DNA from: Akkermansiaceae bacterium UBA956
GTDB taxonomy: Bacteria; Verrucomicrobiota; Verrucomicrobiia; Verrucomicrobiales; Akkermansiaceae
DNA: 64,000 nt
NCBI GenBank assembly: GCA_002293145.1
Contig: DBCO01000004.1
Location: forward strand, 12,113-76,112
Reading direction: 5' to 3'
In this document: one piece after another, positions 1-7,273 of the stretch
How positions within the stretch are numbered: position 1 is the stretch's first letter
How the letters are laid out: each line of letters starts with the position of its first letter
The notes under the pieces: generated by a model
What the model was told of the DNA's origin: nothing
The model's database searches: none
What the model saw: the letters and a program-made list of their open reading frames with translations, nothing else
Translations under genes and position numbers: made by a program

Positions 1-78
1 CCCCGTCAAGGCAAAATTTTTAGTGATTCGAATCAGAAAATCGCCTTGCCAAATCCACCCGAGATTACAGAATCAATC

Positions 79-2244
79 ATGATTCGAACCCTGCTACTTG
101 CGCTCTTCTCGAGCACTCTCTATGCCGCTGAGCGTCCCAACATTGTTTTTATTTTTTCCGATGACCACGCACTCTCGGCGATCTCGGCCTATGGTGGCTT
201 GTATGAAAAACTCGCGCCCACGCCAAACATCGATCGCATCGCGCGCGAAGGTGCTCTCTTTCAGCAATCGTTTTGCGCCAACTCGATCTGTGGTCCCTCA
301 CGTGCCTGCATCATTACGGGAAAGCATTCGCACCAAAACGGCTACCTCAGCAATGACTTCGATACCTTTGATGGCCATCAAGTGACCTTGCCGAAACTTT
401 TGCAATCCACTGGCTACCAAACCGCCCTCATCGGCAAGTGGCACCTCGTGAGCCAACCGCAAGGCTTCGACCACTGGAGCATCCTCCCTGGCCAAGGGAA
501 CTACTACCAACCTCAATTCATCACCAAAGACGGCACGCGCAAGCACGATGGCTACGTCACCGATCTCATCACCGATCAATCGCTAGATTGGCTCAAAAAC
601 GCACGCTCCAGCGCTAAGCCGTTTTTCCTGATGTGCCAACACAAGGCACCTCATCGCAATTGGGCTCCCGCTCTGCGCCATCTCGATTTTCTCAAGAATG
701 CTACCATGCCACAGCCCGATAGTCTTTTCGACAACTACGAGGGACGTAGTAGCAGCTTGCGCGATCAGAAAATGACCATCGCACGCGACATGTTCTGGGG
801 TCATGACATGAAGTTCCATGGCGAAAATCTATTTCCCGAATACTTCGGCAGCAATCTCCCGAACGGCGAATATACTCGCATGACCAAGGAGCAAAAGAAA
901 CAATGGGATTCCACCTATGAGCCCGAAAATGCCGAGCTCATTGCCAAGATCAAATCCGGTGAGTTTCATCAAAAACAAATCACTGAATGGAAATTCCAGC
1001 GCTACGTCAAAGACTACCTGCGCACCGTGCGTGCCGTCGATGAATCCGTCGGGCGCATCCTCCAGTATCTCGAAGATTCCGGCCTCGCAAAAAACACCAT
1101 CGTTATCTACTCGTCAGATCAAGGCTTCTACCTCGGCGAGCACGGTTGGTATGACAAGCGCTGGATGTTTGAAGAGTCGATGAAAATGCCCTTCCTCATC
1201 CGTTGGCCCGGTGTCATCAAGCCCGGGTCCAAACCGAAGGCGATGATTCAAAACATCGACTACGCCCCCACCTTCCTCGAAATCGCAGGAGAAAAAGCCC
1301 CCGCAGCGATGCAAGGCAAAAGCTTTCTCCCCGTGCTCCAAGGCAAAACCGATGTGCATCAAGAATTCATATATTACGCCTACTATGGCGAAAATACCCA
1401 CCAAGTCGCCGCGCATGATGGCGTCCGCTCCGCGACACGTAAGCTGATTTATTTTCCTGCGACCAAGGAATGGAATCTCTTCGATCTCGTCAAAGACCCA
1501 CAAGAAATGAAATCGGTGCACGATCAAGCCGACTACGCTAACGATCTTGCCGCGATGAAAAAAGCCTACGCTGAGCAACGCGCGCGTTACGGAGTCAATG
1601 ACGCCACTGTCCCAGCCCATCGATTGAAAGAAGAGTGGTGGCAAAAACGTCATCAAGAAAAAGTCAAGCAAGGCAGCGCCATGCAGCAGCCCGATCTTGT
1701 GCTTCTCGGCGATTCCATCACGCAAGGTTGGGAAGGCCCCGGTAATGATGCTCTGGCTAAGAATTTTGGCTCGGGAAAAATCCTCAACCTCGGTTTTTCC
1801 GGCGATCGCACCCAACACGTTTTGTGGCGTCTCTACAATGGTGAATGGAATGGTCTTCAGCCAAAAGTGGTTAGTCTACTCATTGGCACCAACAATACCG
1901 GACACGTAAAGCAGAACCCCGCCGAAACAGCACAGGGCGTTGCTGCCATCGTCGAATTCATCCGCACGCGTTCCCCACAGACCAAAATCATCCTCCACAA
2001 TGTATTCCCTCGTTCCGCGAGCAAAGAAGATGAAATGCGCCGCCTCAATGATGAAATCAACCGCCTTTGCCAACCTCTGATCGATGGCAAAAATGTCTAT
2101 CTCCTCGACATGGCGCCCGCCTTCCTCCAACCCGATGGCACCCTCACCAAAGAAATCATGCCCGACTTGCTCCACCTTAATCCAGCCAGCTATACGCTCT
2201 GGGCCGAGGCCTTGCAAAAGCGCATCAAGGAAGTGACAAAGTAA
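79..2244 (+). CDS. Secreted sulfatase fused to a C-terminal SGNH/GDSL esterase domain
   Basis: Probable exported hydrolase of sulfated, acylated polysaccharide, 721 aa. The start at 79 is chosen because the first residues (MIRTLLLALFSSTLYAA) form a signal peptide; an upstream in-frame ATG at 46 would bury it. The sulfatase domain spans about residues 18-510, with a metal-binding FSDD (26-29) and the formylglycine motif CGPSR at Cys71. This needs maturation by an FGE or anaerobic SME enzyme, neither of which is encoded here. Residues about 535-720 are an SGNH hydrolase: GDSIT with nucleophile Ser546, an IGTNN block, and catalytic DLLH (Asp696, His699). The sulfatase and esterase activities are seen from motifs; the substrate is inferred. 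It stands alone, with no other polysaccharide gene close by. Confidence 0.9.
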   Translation: MIRTLLLALFSSTLYAAERPNIVFIFSDDHALSAISAYGGLYEKLAPTPNIDRIAREGALFQQSFCANSICGPSRACIITGKHSHQNGYLSNDFDTFDGHQVTLPKLLQSTGYQTALIGKWHLVSQPQGFDHWSILPGQGNYYQPQFITKDGTRKHDGYVTDLITDQSLDWLKNARSSAKPFFLMCQHKAPHRNWAPALRHLDFLKNATMPQPDSLFDNYEGRSSSLRDQKMTIARDMFWGHDMKFHGENLFPEYFGSNLPNGEYTRMTKEQKKQWDSTYEPENAELIAKIKSGEFHQKQITEWKFQRYVKDYLRTVRAVDESVGRILQYLEDSGLAKNTIVIYSSDQGFYLGEHGWYDKRWMFEESMKMPFLIRWPGVIKPGSKPKAMIQNIDYAPTFLEIAGEKAPAAMQGKSFLPVLQGKTDVHQEFIYYAYYGENTHQVAAHDGVRSATRKLIYFPATKEWNLFDLVKDPQEMKSVHDQADYANDLAAMKKAYAEQRARYGVNDATVPAHRLKEEWWQKRHQEKVKQGSAMQQPDLVLLGDSITQGWEGPGNDALAKNFGSGKILNLGFSGDRTQHVLWRLYNGEWNGLQPKVVSLLIGTNNTGHVKQNPAETAQGVAAIVEFIRTRSPQTKIILHNVFPRSASKEDEMRRLNDEINRLCQPLIDGKNVYLLDMAPAFLQPDGTLTKEIMPDLLHLNPASYTLWAEALQKRIKEVTK

Positions 2245-2292
2245 GGGGTTGTCCATGTTCCGCCCCCGCAGAGCATCAAGCCAATCCGTAGC

Positions 2293-2309
2293 GGAGGCGT
2301 CCCGCCTCC
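2293..2309. repeat. Short palindrome after the sulfatase stop (7-bp arms, TCC loop)
   Basis: GGAGGCG (2293-2299) and CGCCTCC (2303-2309) flank the loop TCC, 48 bases past the sulfatase stop. It has no T-tract, so it does not look like an intrinsic terminator. The same build recurs at 25688-25704, also with a TCC loop and a preceding GTRGCGG, which suggests one dispersed family. Confidence 0.6.
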
Positions 2310-2356
2310 CAGCTTCTAAAAAGCGCACATCATCTCATTCCGTGAATTTAGGCAAA

Positions 2357-2821
2357 ATGTTGATTCTTTTGGCGATCATTGCAGTTGTCCTCCTCGTCAC
2401 GACAACGCATCTGCGGAAAACATCGGATCGAAAAGATCGTGCGATGAGTTCGATCGCACTCTTTTTCATTACGTGGATTCTCGTTGGTGTATCAGGCATG
2501 CACATGTGCCAAGAAGGAAGGTCACCTTCTTATCTAGCTTTTGTTTTCGCATTTCTTGCATCATCCATGCCTTGGCAGAGAGGTTTGCATCCTTGGACGA
2601 TTCGCGCTTTGATTGCGGTGGTGTTTGGTAGCGGTATTTCTTCTTCAAGTTACCTTGCTTCATCGTATCATCAAAAAGAAATCACAGGAAATCCAGATTA
2701 TGCATCTGCCCGATTTTGGCATACGGCATTAACAGGCCAATATCCCCGCGACAAAGCAAAGATGGAGCGTAAACGAATGCGCGATTTTCCACTGACGGAG
2801 AAGAATGATCAGACTAGGTAA
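2357..2821 (+). CDS. Small integral membrane protein of unknown function
   Basis: I do not recognise a family. The ATG at 2357 gives 154 aa beginning MLILLAIIAVVLLV, a membrane segment. Further hydrophobic stretches follow at about residues 25-45 (IALFFITWILVGVSG), 50-65 and 75-95, then a charged C-terminus. An upstream in-frame start at 2249 would force translation through the palindromic repeat at 2293-2309, so it is rejected. The gene lies between a sulfatase and a REP-like region with no obvious partner. The coding call rests on the uninterrupted hydrophobic pattern. Confidence 0.55.
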   Translation: MLILLAIIAVVLLVTTTHLRKTSDRKDRAMSSIALFFITWILVGVSGMHMCQEGRSPSYLAFVFAFLASSMPWQRGLHPWTIRALIAVVFGSGISSSSYLASSYHQKEITGNPDYASARFWHTALTGQYPRDKAKMERKRMRDFPLTEKNDQTR

Positions 2822-2868
2822 AAGATCGGTTTTTGATCGGTTCATCGGTAAATGATTCATCCTCCAAC

Positions 2869-2925
2869 CATCCCGTAGGGATGAACTGTGAATAGCCGTA
2901 GGTTGAGGAACGCAACCTACGGCTA
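2869..2925. repeat. Paired REP-like palindromes
   Basis: Two perfect palindromes lie 9 bases apart. CATCCC (2869-2874) pairs with GGGATG (2878-2883) around a GTA loop. TAGCCGTAGGTTG (2893-2905) pairs with CAACCTACGGCTA (2913-2925) around a 7-base loop. They sit 66 bases before the remnant of a REP-associated transposase, the arrangement expected of a REP element mobilised by a Y1 (RAYT) transposase. Confidence 0.7.
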
Positions 2926-2991
2926 GCAATCGCCATATTTTCCAACTCCGCAGGTGTTGCCCGATGCTTATTGGGTTGCTGTATTTCCAAT

Positions 2992-3157
2992 ATGCCAACT
3001 TACACGGACATCACATATCATCTTGTTTTCGCCACAAAAAACCGCGAGCGATTGCTTAACAAAGCAAATCGAGAAGACCTCTTTCGGTTCTCTTGTCACG
3101 TTTCCTCGTCGGAATATCCTTGTCGCCGCAGGGTGAATCTGATTGACTCGCCATGCC
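2992..3157 (+). pseudogene. Remnant of a REP-associated tyrosine (Y1, IS200-like) transposase
   Basis: The first 35 codons read MPTYTDITYHLVFATKNRE and on, the well-conserved N-terminus of Y1_Tnp/RAYT proteins (the HLVF strand followed by NRE). About 40 codons in, similarity breaks: RVNLIDSPCH resembles a damaged form of the HUH region (normally G.xDHxH) and no Tyr-containing C-terminal helix follows. An intact RAYT has about 140-180 residues. The remnant runs into the start of the next gene, so part of the transposase was probably lost when 3158-3655 was joined to it. It is surely non-functional as a transposase. Confidence 0.65.
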
Positions 3158-3655
3158 ATGGAAAGTCACCAAGTTTTGCGCAATGTTTTTGAGAAAGTTA
3201 GCCCCAAGGCGATTGCTGCGGAGTTAGGAATCTCGCTTTCCTTGGTCTACAAGTGGGCGGAGAAGCCCAGCGATGATGGTTCGGGCAGTCGAAATCCCTT
3301 GGATCGCTTGGCAAAAATCATGGAACTGAGCCAAGATGAGGCTGTCGTAGAGTGGCTTTGTCAGCAGGCCGGCGGTTGCTTTTTGCGCAATCCTGATAGT
3401 TCGTGCAAGAAGGGTTTTGAGGTGCTCCCAGCGACTCATGAGATCATCAGTCAATTCTCGCAAATGTTGAGTATGATTTCGCTAGCTGCTTTGGATAATA
3501 CGATCACAAGCAAGGAGGCCTCGGAAATTCGCGATTCCTGGGATCGGCTGAAGAGCTATGCCGAGGGCTTTGTGCGTTGCTGCGAGGAGGGAGATTTCGA
3601 TCAATTGCGGAAGATACCGAAGCCATCGGAAGGTCCGAAGCGGTTGTTGCGCTGA
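3158..3655 (+). CDS. Helix-turn-helix protein resembling phage CII-type regulators
   Basis: 165 aa from the ATG at 3158 (an in-frame upstream ATG at 3143 is possible but lies in transposase remnant sequence). Residues about 10-30 (PKAIAAELGISLSLVYKWAEKP) form a helix-turn-helix like phage regulatory CII proteins and related verrucomicrobial and proteobacterial regulators. The remainder is helical, with several cysteines (WLCQQAGGCFLRNPDSSC) that might bind metal, and a C-terminal helical region (residues 85-150). The role is inferred to be DNA binding; no target is visible. It may be a domesticated phage or mobile-element regulator. Confidence 0.7.
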   Translation: MESHQVLRNVFEKVSPKAIAAELGISLSLVYKWAEKPSDDGSGSRNPLDRLAKIMELSQDEAVVEWLCQQAGGCFLRNPDSSCKKGFEVLPATHEIISQFSQMLSMISLAALDNTITSKEASEIRDSWDRLKSYAEGFVRCCEEGDFDQLRKIPKPSEGPKRLLR

Positions 3656-3684
3656 GAATTTTTTGAGGATTTTTTTCATCAGAT

Positions 3685-3714
3685 TTGACAAAATAGCCAT
3701 CTTGGGTGAGTAAT
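3685..3714 (+). promoter_or_regulatory. Candidate sigma-70 promoter of the cytochrome b562-like gene
   Basis: A consensus -35 TTGACA (3685-3690) is followed after 18 bases by AGTAAT (3709-3714), or after 20 by TAATAT (3711-3716). Either would start transcription within a few bases of the ATG at 3724, giving a leaderless or near-leaderless mRNA. The -10 call is weak. Confidence 0.4.
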
Positions 3715-3723
3715 ATCTGCGTT

Positions 3724-4140
3724 ATGAGTAAACTAACAACAATTGTTGCATTGGCATGGATGATGGTGGGGAGCACAGCTTTGGTGAAGGCTGACGACAC
3801 CCCACTCGGTAAGGAAATGGGCGCCATGAATGATGCGTTCAAGGCATTGAGTAAGGAGACTGATCCCGTGAAAGGTGCTGCTCTGGCGCGTGAGGCGGCT
3901 GAGGCCAGCCTGAAGGGCATCCCGCTGACTCCTGTATTCATTACGGACATGATTCCTGATCCTAAGGAAAAAGCCAAGGCTGTGGCTGATTATCGCAAGA
4001 TGATGGCCCAGGCATTTATCGTTTTCTGTGACATCGAGACCGCTTTTATCGATGGTAAAACCGAGGATGTGGCGAAGTTGGTGAAAGATGCCAAAGCGCT
4101 GAAGAAGGAAGGTCACAACAAATACATCGAAGAAGAGTAA
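3724..4140 (+). CDS. Periplasmic cytochrome b562-like protein
   Basis: 138 aa with a signal peptide (cleavage likely after VKA at residue 23) and a four-helix mature protein. The segment LGKEMGAMNDAFKAL lines up with the first helix of E. coli cytochrome b562 so that Met32 takes the place of axial Met7. Near the C-terminus, LKKEGHNKY puts His131 where axial His102 lies, so both heme ligands are kept. The family carries non-covalent heme b in the periplasm; its electron partner is unknown. The gene is monocistronic, with its own promoter candidate and a strong terminator. An apo, heme-free four-helix protein is the alternative. Confidence 0.7.
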   Translation: MSKLTTIVALAWMMVGSTALVKADDTPLGKEMGAMNDAFKALSKETDPVKGAALAREAAEASLKGIPLTPVFITDMIPDPKEKAKAVADYRKMMAQAFIVFCDIETAFIDGKTEDVAKLVKDAKALKKEGHNKYIEEE

Positions 4141-4164
4141 GATCTTTTTTGTGCAGATAAATTT

Positions 4165-4195
4165 AAAGCACAGCCTGCGGGTTGTGCTTTTTTGT
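4165..4195. terminator. Intrinsic terminator, probably bidirectional
   Basis: AAAGCACA (4165-4172) pairs with TGTGCTTT (4183-4190), followed by a T run. It lies 25 bases past the cytochrome b562-like gene. Its mirror could also serve the convergent regA. Confidence 0.85.
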
Positions 4196-4267
4196 TTTGT
4201 GATAGGGGGAATCTTTTGTCTTCTGATGTTTCGACATTAAGACTTTCCGACTCGCAGTGAAGCGGCG

Positions 4268-4798
4268 TTAGCGCTGTGGTGGGTATTTTTGGAGTTTGCG
4301 TTGGAGCGAACGTCGATGTAGGCCGAGCATGCGGGCTGCTTCGCTGATGTTGCCTTGGCAATCAGCCAGGACGCGCTGGATGTGTTCCCATTCAACGCGT
4401 TCGAGACTGGGTGGTTCCAGATCATGGGCTGGCTCGCTTTCGTGATCTCTGGGGTCTTTTTCCAAAGTGGCGAGTAGCTGGGTGACGTCGGTCGGCTTGA
4501 TGAGGTAATCGCGAGCACCGAGGCGTACCGCTTCCATGGCGGTAGGGATGCTGCCGTAGCCCGTGAGCAAGATGACTTGCGCGTGAGCGTGTCGAGCTAT
4601 GATCTCGCGTAAGGCTTCGAGGCCATTCATGTGGGGCATTTTGAGATCGAGAATGACGGCATCGGGAACAAAGGCATCTGCTTGGGTGATGGCCTGGGCA
4701 CCATCTTCGGCTTCACAAACCTCATGCCCACGCTCACGGATCGCGCGCGCGAGTCGCTGGCGGAATGTGGAATCGTCGTCGGCTAACAGAATTTTCAT
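4268..4798 (-). CDS. regA: RegA/PrrA/ActR-type redox response regulator
   Basis: 176 aa, the length of the RegA family. The receiver domain (1-115) has the acidic patch DDD (7-9), phospho-acceptor Asp51 in ILDLKMP, Thr79 and Lys101. It is followed directly by a Fis-type helix-turn-helix (residues about 130-172, including WEHIQRV and HRRSLQR), matching RegA/PrrA in both sequence and architecture, with no AAA+ domain. The start codon overlaps the stop of regB (ATGA, 4795-4798), so the two are translationally coupled. In proteobacteria RegA controls oxygen- and redox-dependent genes such as terminal oxidases and carbon or nitrogen assimilation; the targets here are unknown. Confidence 0.88.
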   Translation of the reverse strand: MKILLADDDSTFRQRLARAIRERGHEVCEAEDGAQAITQADAFVPDAVILDLKMPHMNGLEALREIIARHAHAQVILLTGYGSIPTAMEAVRLGARDYLIKPTDVTQLLATLEKDPRDHESEPAHDLEPPSLERVEWEHIQRVLADCQGNISEAARMLGLHRRSLQRKLQKYPPQR

Positions 4799-6108
4799 AA
4801 TTCTTGATCGTCGCTATTGCGTGAAATGGTGAGATGAGCGCGCGTCCAGCCATCGGAGCTGCGGGTAAGTTGAAAATCTCCGCCGAGGTGCATGGCCAAA
4901 TTTTTCACAAGGAAAAGCCCGAGCCCCATGCCTTCGCCGGGTTGTTTGGTGGTGAAAAAGGGATCGCTGGCGCGTTCAAGGATATCAGCAGACGGTGCGT
5001 TTCCTTGATCTGCTACGGTGATGCTGATGGTGGTATCGGAGAGCTGGGTGTCGAGTTTGATCTCGCGAGTTGTAGGATCTGCTTGGTGGGCATTATTGAG
5101 CAGAATGGCAATGGCCTGCGTAACGGAGTCGCGAGGAAGGATAAATTTTTCGCGGATCTGCGGCTGTTCAGAAATGCGCACGCGTTTCATCAGCGCCTCG
5201 GGCAAGGTTTGATGCAGGGTATCGATGATCTCATGCAGGGAGGTAGATCGAGGAAGGTCGCCGAGGCTTTGTGTGTGGCGTTCGTTGAGTCGATCGAGAA
5301 TGTGGCGGCAGCGCTTGACCTCTTGGGCGATGAGTTGGGCATCTTCGCGGTAAGGGCTGAGTTCAGGTTGTTTTTCGAAGGCAGAAACGAGCTCGGAGCT
5401 GGCGAGAGAAATGGTGGCGAGGGGAGAGCCGAGTTCGTGAGCGACTCCTGCAGAGAAGGTGGCAAGTGCGGCGAACTGAGCATTTTTTTCAGCCTTGATG
5501 CGAGCCTTTTCGAGTTCGGCGTCCTGTTGGATGAGGATGCGGTGCATGCGCGAGACAAAGGCGGCTATGAAGATAGCAGTGACAATAAAGGCGTAAAGCA
5601 TACCTTGCAGGTGCCACGAGTAGCTGGCACAACCGCTGGAAATTTCCATATCGCCCATGAGCAGAGGCTTGTGCCAAAAAAAGATCAAGGTGTAGCCTAT
5701 GATGGTCGTTGCGACGAGCGACCATAGGGCGCGCCGCGACATCGTCATGGCGGCCAAGGCAATGTGCAGGAGATAGAAAGAGGTGAAGGGGTTGTGACTG
5801 CCGCCTGTAAAATAGATGAGTCCGGTGAGAAGGAACACATCGAGCCAAAGTGGTGTGCCGGTGATGGCGAGGTGTGGCTTGCGCAGGAAAAGCAAGTTGG
5901 AGACAATCGTGATGGTGATGATGACCAAAACGGGGGCCCATGGCACAACGAGGTCATAGGCGCTTTGCCCTACGATGGCGCAGAGAATTTGGCCGATCGC
6001 AGCCATCCAGCGCATGCGCAAGATCCACTCGGCACTGATGATTTCTCGTTTTTGGAGCAGTTTTCCTCCCATGGCGTTGATGCTGTGGTAGCGATGCCGC
6101 TGCGGCAA
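4795..6108 (-). CDS. regB: RegB/PrrB-type redox sensor histidine kinase
   Basis: 437 aa. The N-terminal half has about six membrane segments (residues 33-185). Between them lies GGSHNPF (102-108), the GGXXNPF quinone-sensing heptapeptide that defines RegB. The H-box is AHELGSP with His224. Cys267 in KRCRHIL corresponds to the redox-active Cys265 of Rhodobacter RegB. A normal HATPase domain with N, G1 (DQGNAP) and G2 (GMGLGLF) boxes ends the protein. Met13 is a possible alternative start. Together with regA it forms a complete system sensing the quinone pool and thiol state. It is 58 bases downstream of the sialic acid regulator on the same strand, and whether it is co-transcribed is unknown. 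Confidence 0.88.
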   Translation of the reverse strand: MPQRHRYHSINAMGGKLLQKREIISAEWILRMRWMAAIGQILCAIVGQSAYDLVVPWAPVLVIITITIVSNLLFLRKPHLAITGTPLWLDVFLLTGLIYFTGGSHNPFTSFYLLHIALAAMTMSRRALWSLVATTIIGYTLIFFWHKPLLMGDMEISSGCASYSWHLQGMLYAFIVTAIFIAAFVSRMHRILIQQDAELEKARIKAEKNAQFAALATFSAGVAHELGSPLATISLASSELVSAFEKQPELSPYREDAQLIAQEVKRCRHILDRLNERHTQSLGDLPRSTSLHEIIDTLHQTLPEALMKRVRISEQPQIREKFILPRDSVTQAIAILLNNAHQADPTTREIKLDTQLSDTTISITVADQGNAPSADILERASDPFFTTKQPGEGMGLGLFLVKNLAMHLGGDFQLTRSSDGWTRAHLTISRNSDDQEL

Positions 6109-6166
6109 GGAGAAAAATCCTTTGGTTCTGTGGCAAATTGCCGCAGGTGAATCGATGCTCAGAAAC

Positions 6167-7261
6167 TCAGCGCGTGAGGGAACTGATCGAGGTGCCGCGG
6201 ATGAAATCCGGCATCATCAGCAAACTGCGTTGCTGGAGACGGCTGCCTTTGGCCAGTTGTTCGAGTTGTTTCGCGAGGCGTTTGCTGAAGTTGGTTGGGT
6301 CGATGTGATAGGTGGAGATGCGCGGGACGATGCTCTCGAAAATGGTTTCGCTGGCGAGTGAAATCAGGCTGCAATGGCGAGGGATTTGTCGGCCAGCGGA
6401 GGCGAACCAAGTGAGGAAGGTGAGTGCTTGTCGCGGGCGCAGCGTGAGAATGGCGCTAGGTGGATTGTTTGAGCGAAAGGCGATGTCGAGCGATTGCAGC
6501 AGTCCATCGGTGTTTCCATAATCGATGATTTCGCGCACGGTAGTATCTGCGCCGGTGAAGGCACGTGCACCTTCGAGAGCCGCGATGTTGCCGCGCAGTC
6601 CATCCTGCGGGACAATGACGCCGATGTGGCGGTGCCCTTTTCGCCAAAGCTCGCCCATGGCATGATTGGCTGCGGCGGCCCAATCGATGTCAACGGAAGG
6701 CAAGGCAATGCCATCATGAGGATAGCCGCGGATGATGCAGGGAGCTTGCGTTACTTGGAATGTTTGCTGGATGGCGAGACTGGATCGATAGAGCAACCAC
6801 GCGTGGCAAGGCTCTTGTTGCAAGAACTCGCGCAGGTGTTTTTGGGGATGGGGTGCATCATACCAAGCGGGAGAAAATACATCGAGGTCGATGGCTTTTT
6901 TCGCGAGAATCGAGCGGATGTGGTCCACCTCGGTGAGCATGTTTTGTGACATACGTTCGAGCCTGTGCGGCGACAGCATGCCGATGCGCAGGGTTGTGGG
7001 CTGAGGTCGCTCCTCGGCGATGAGATGGGATTTGATGAGTCGTTTACGACCATGAGCACAAGGCTCGAGCAGTCCTTGCAAGGTGAGTTCGGTGAGACTA
7101 CGGCGCAGTGTATCGCGCCCGACTTGGAGGATTTCTGCTAGACGACGTTCGCCGGGTAATGCAAGGGGCCATTCGCCTTGGCGGATGCGTTGTGCCAACA
7201 CGCGGGTGCAGTCATCGGCGAGCGATGTTTTGCTAGGCAGCAGTGGGCTAGAACGTTTCAT
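6167..7261 (-). CDS. GntR-type winged helix fused to a LacI-type sugar-binding domain; likely sialic acid operon regulator
   Basis: 364 aa. Residues about 8-75 form a GntR winged helix (GERRLAEILQVGRDTLRRSL). Residues about 90-355 have the periplasmic-binding-protein fold of LacI/GalR regulators, including GHRHIGVIVPQDG. This hybrid layout is common in Verrucomicrobiota and replaces the usual FCD or UTRA effector domain. It lies 12 bases after the AGE epimerase gene on the same strand, as last gene of the nan cluster, so it most likely senses a sialic acid catabolite and controls the cluster. A palindrome upstream of nanM (11748-11770) is a candidate operator. The effector is inferred from context only. 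Confidence 0.8.
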   Translation of the reverse strand: MKRSSPLLPSKTSLADDCTRVLAQRIRQGEWPLALPGERRLAEILQVGRDTLRRSLTELTLQGLLEPCAHGRKRLIKSHLIAEERPQPTTLRIGMLSPHRLERMSQNMLTEVDHIRSILAKKAIDLDVFSPAWYDAPHPQKHLREFLQQEPCHAWLLYRSSLAIQQTFQVTQAPCIIRGYPHDGIALPSVDIDWAAAANHAMGELWRKGHRHIGVIVPQDGLRGNIAALEGARAFTGADTTVREIIDYGNTDGLLQSLDIAFRSNNPPSAILTLRPRQALTFLTWFASAGRQIPRHCSLISLASETIFESIVPRISTYHIDPTNFSKRLAKQLEQLAKGSRLQQRSLLMMPDFIRGTSISSLTR

Positions 7262-7273
7262 TAGGTGAATGCG

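Noticed and set aside
2249..2356. Longer start for the small membrane protein
   Set aside because: It would translate the palindromic repeat; the ATG at 2357 begins directly with a membrane helix.
4834..5727. 297-residue plus-strand ORF opposite regB
   Set aside because: It is the antisense shadow of a histidine kinase with all its motifs; no family pattern in the shadow frame.
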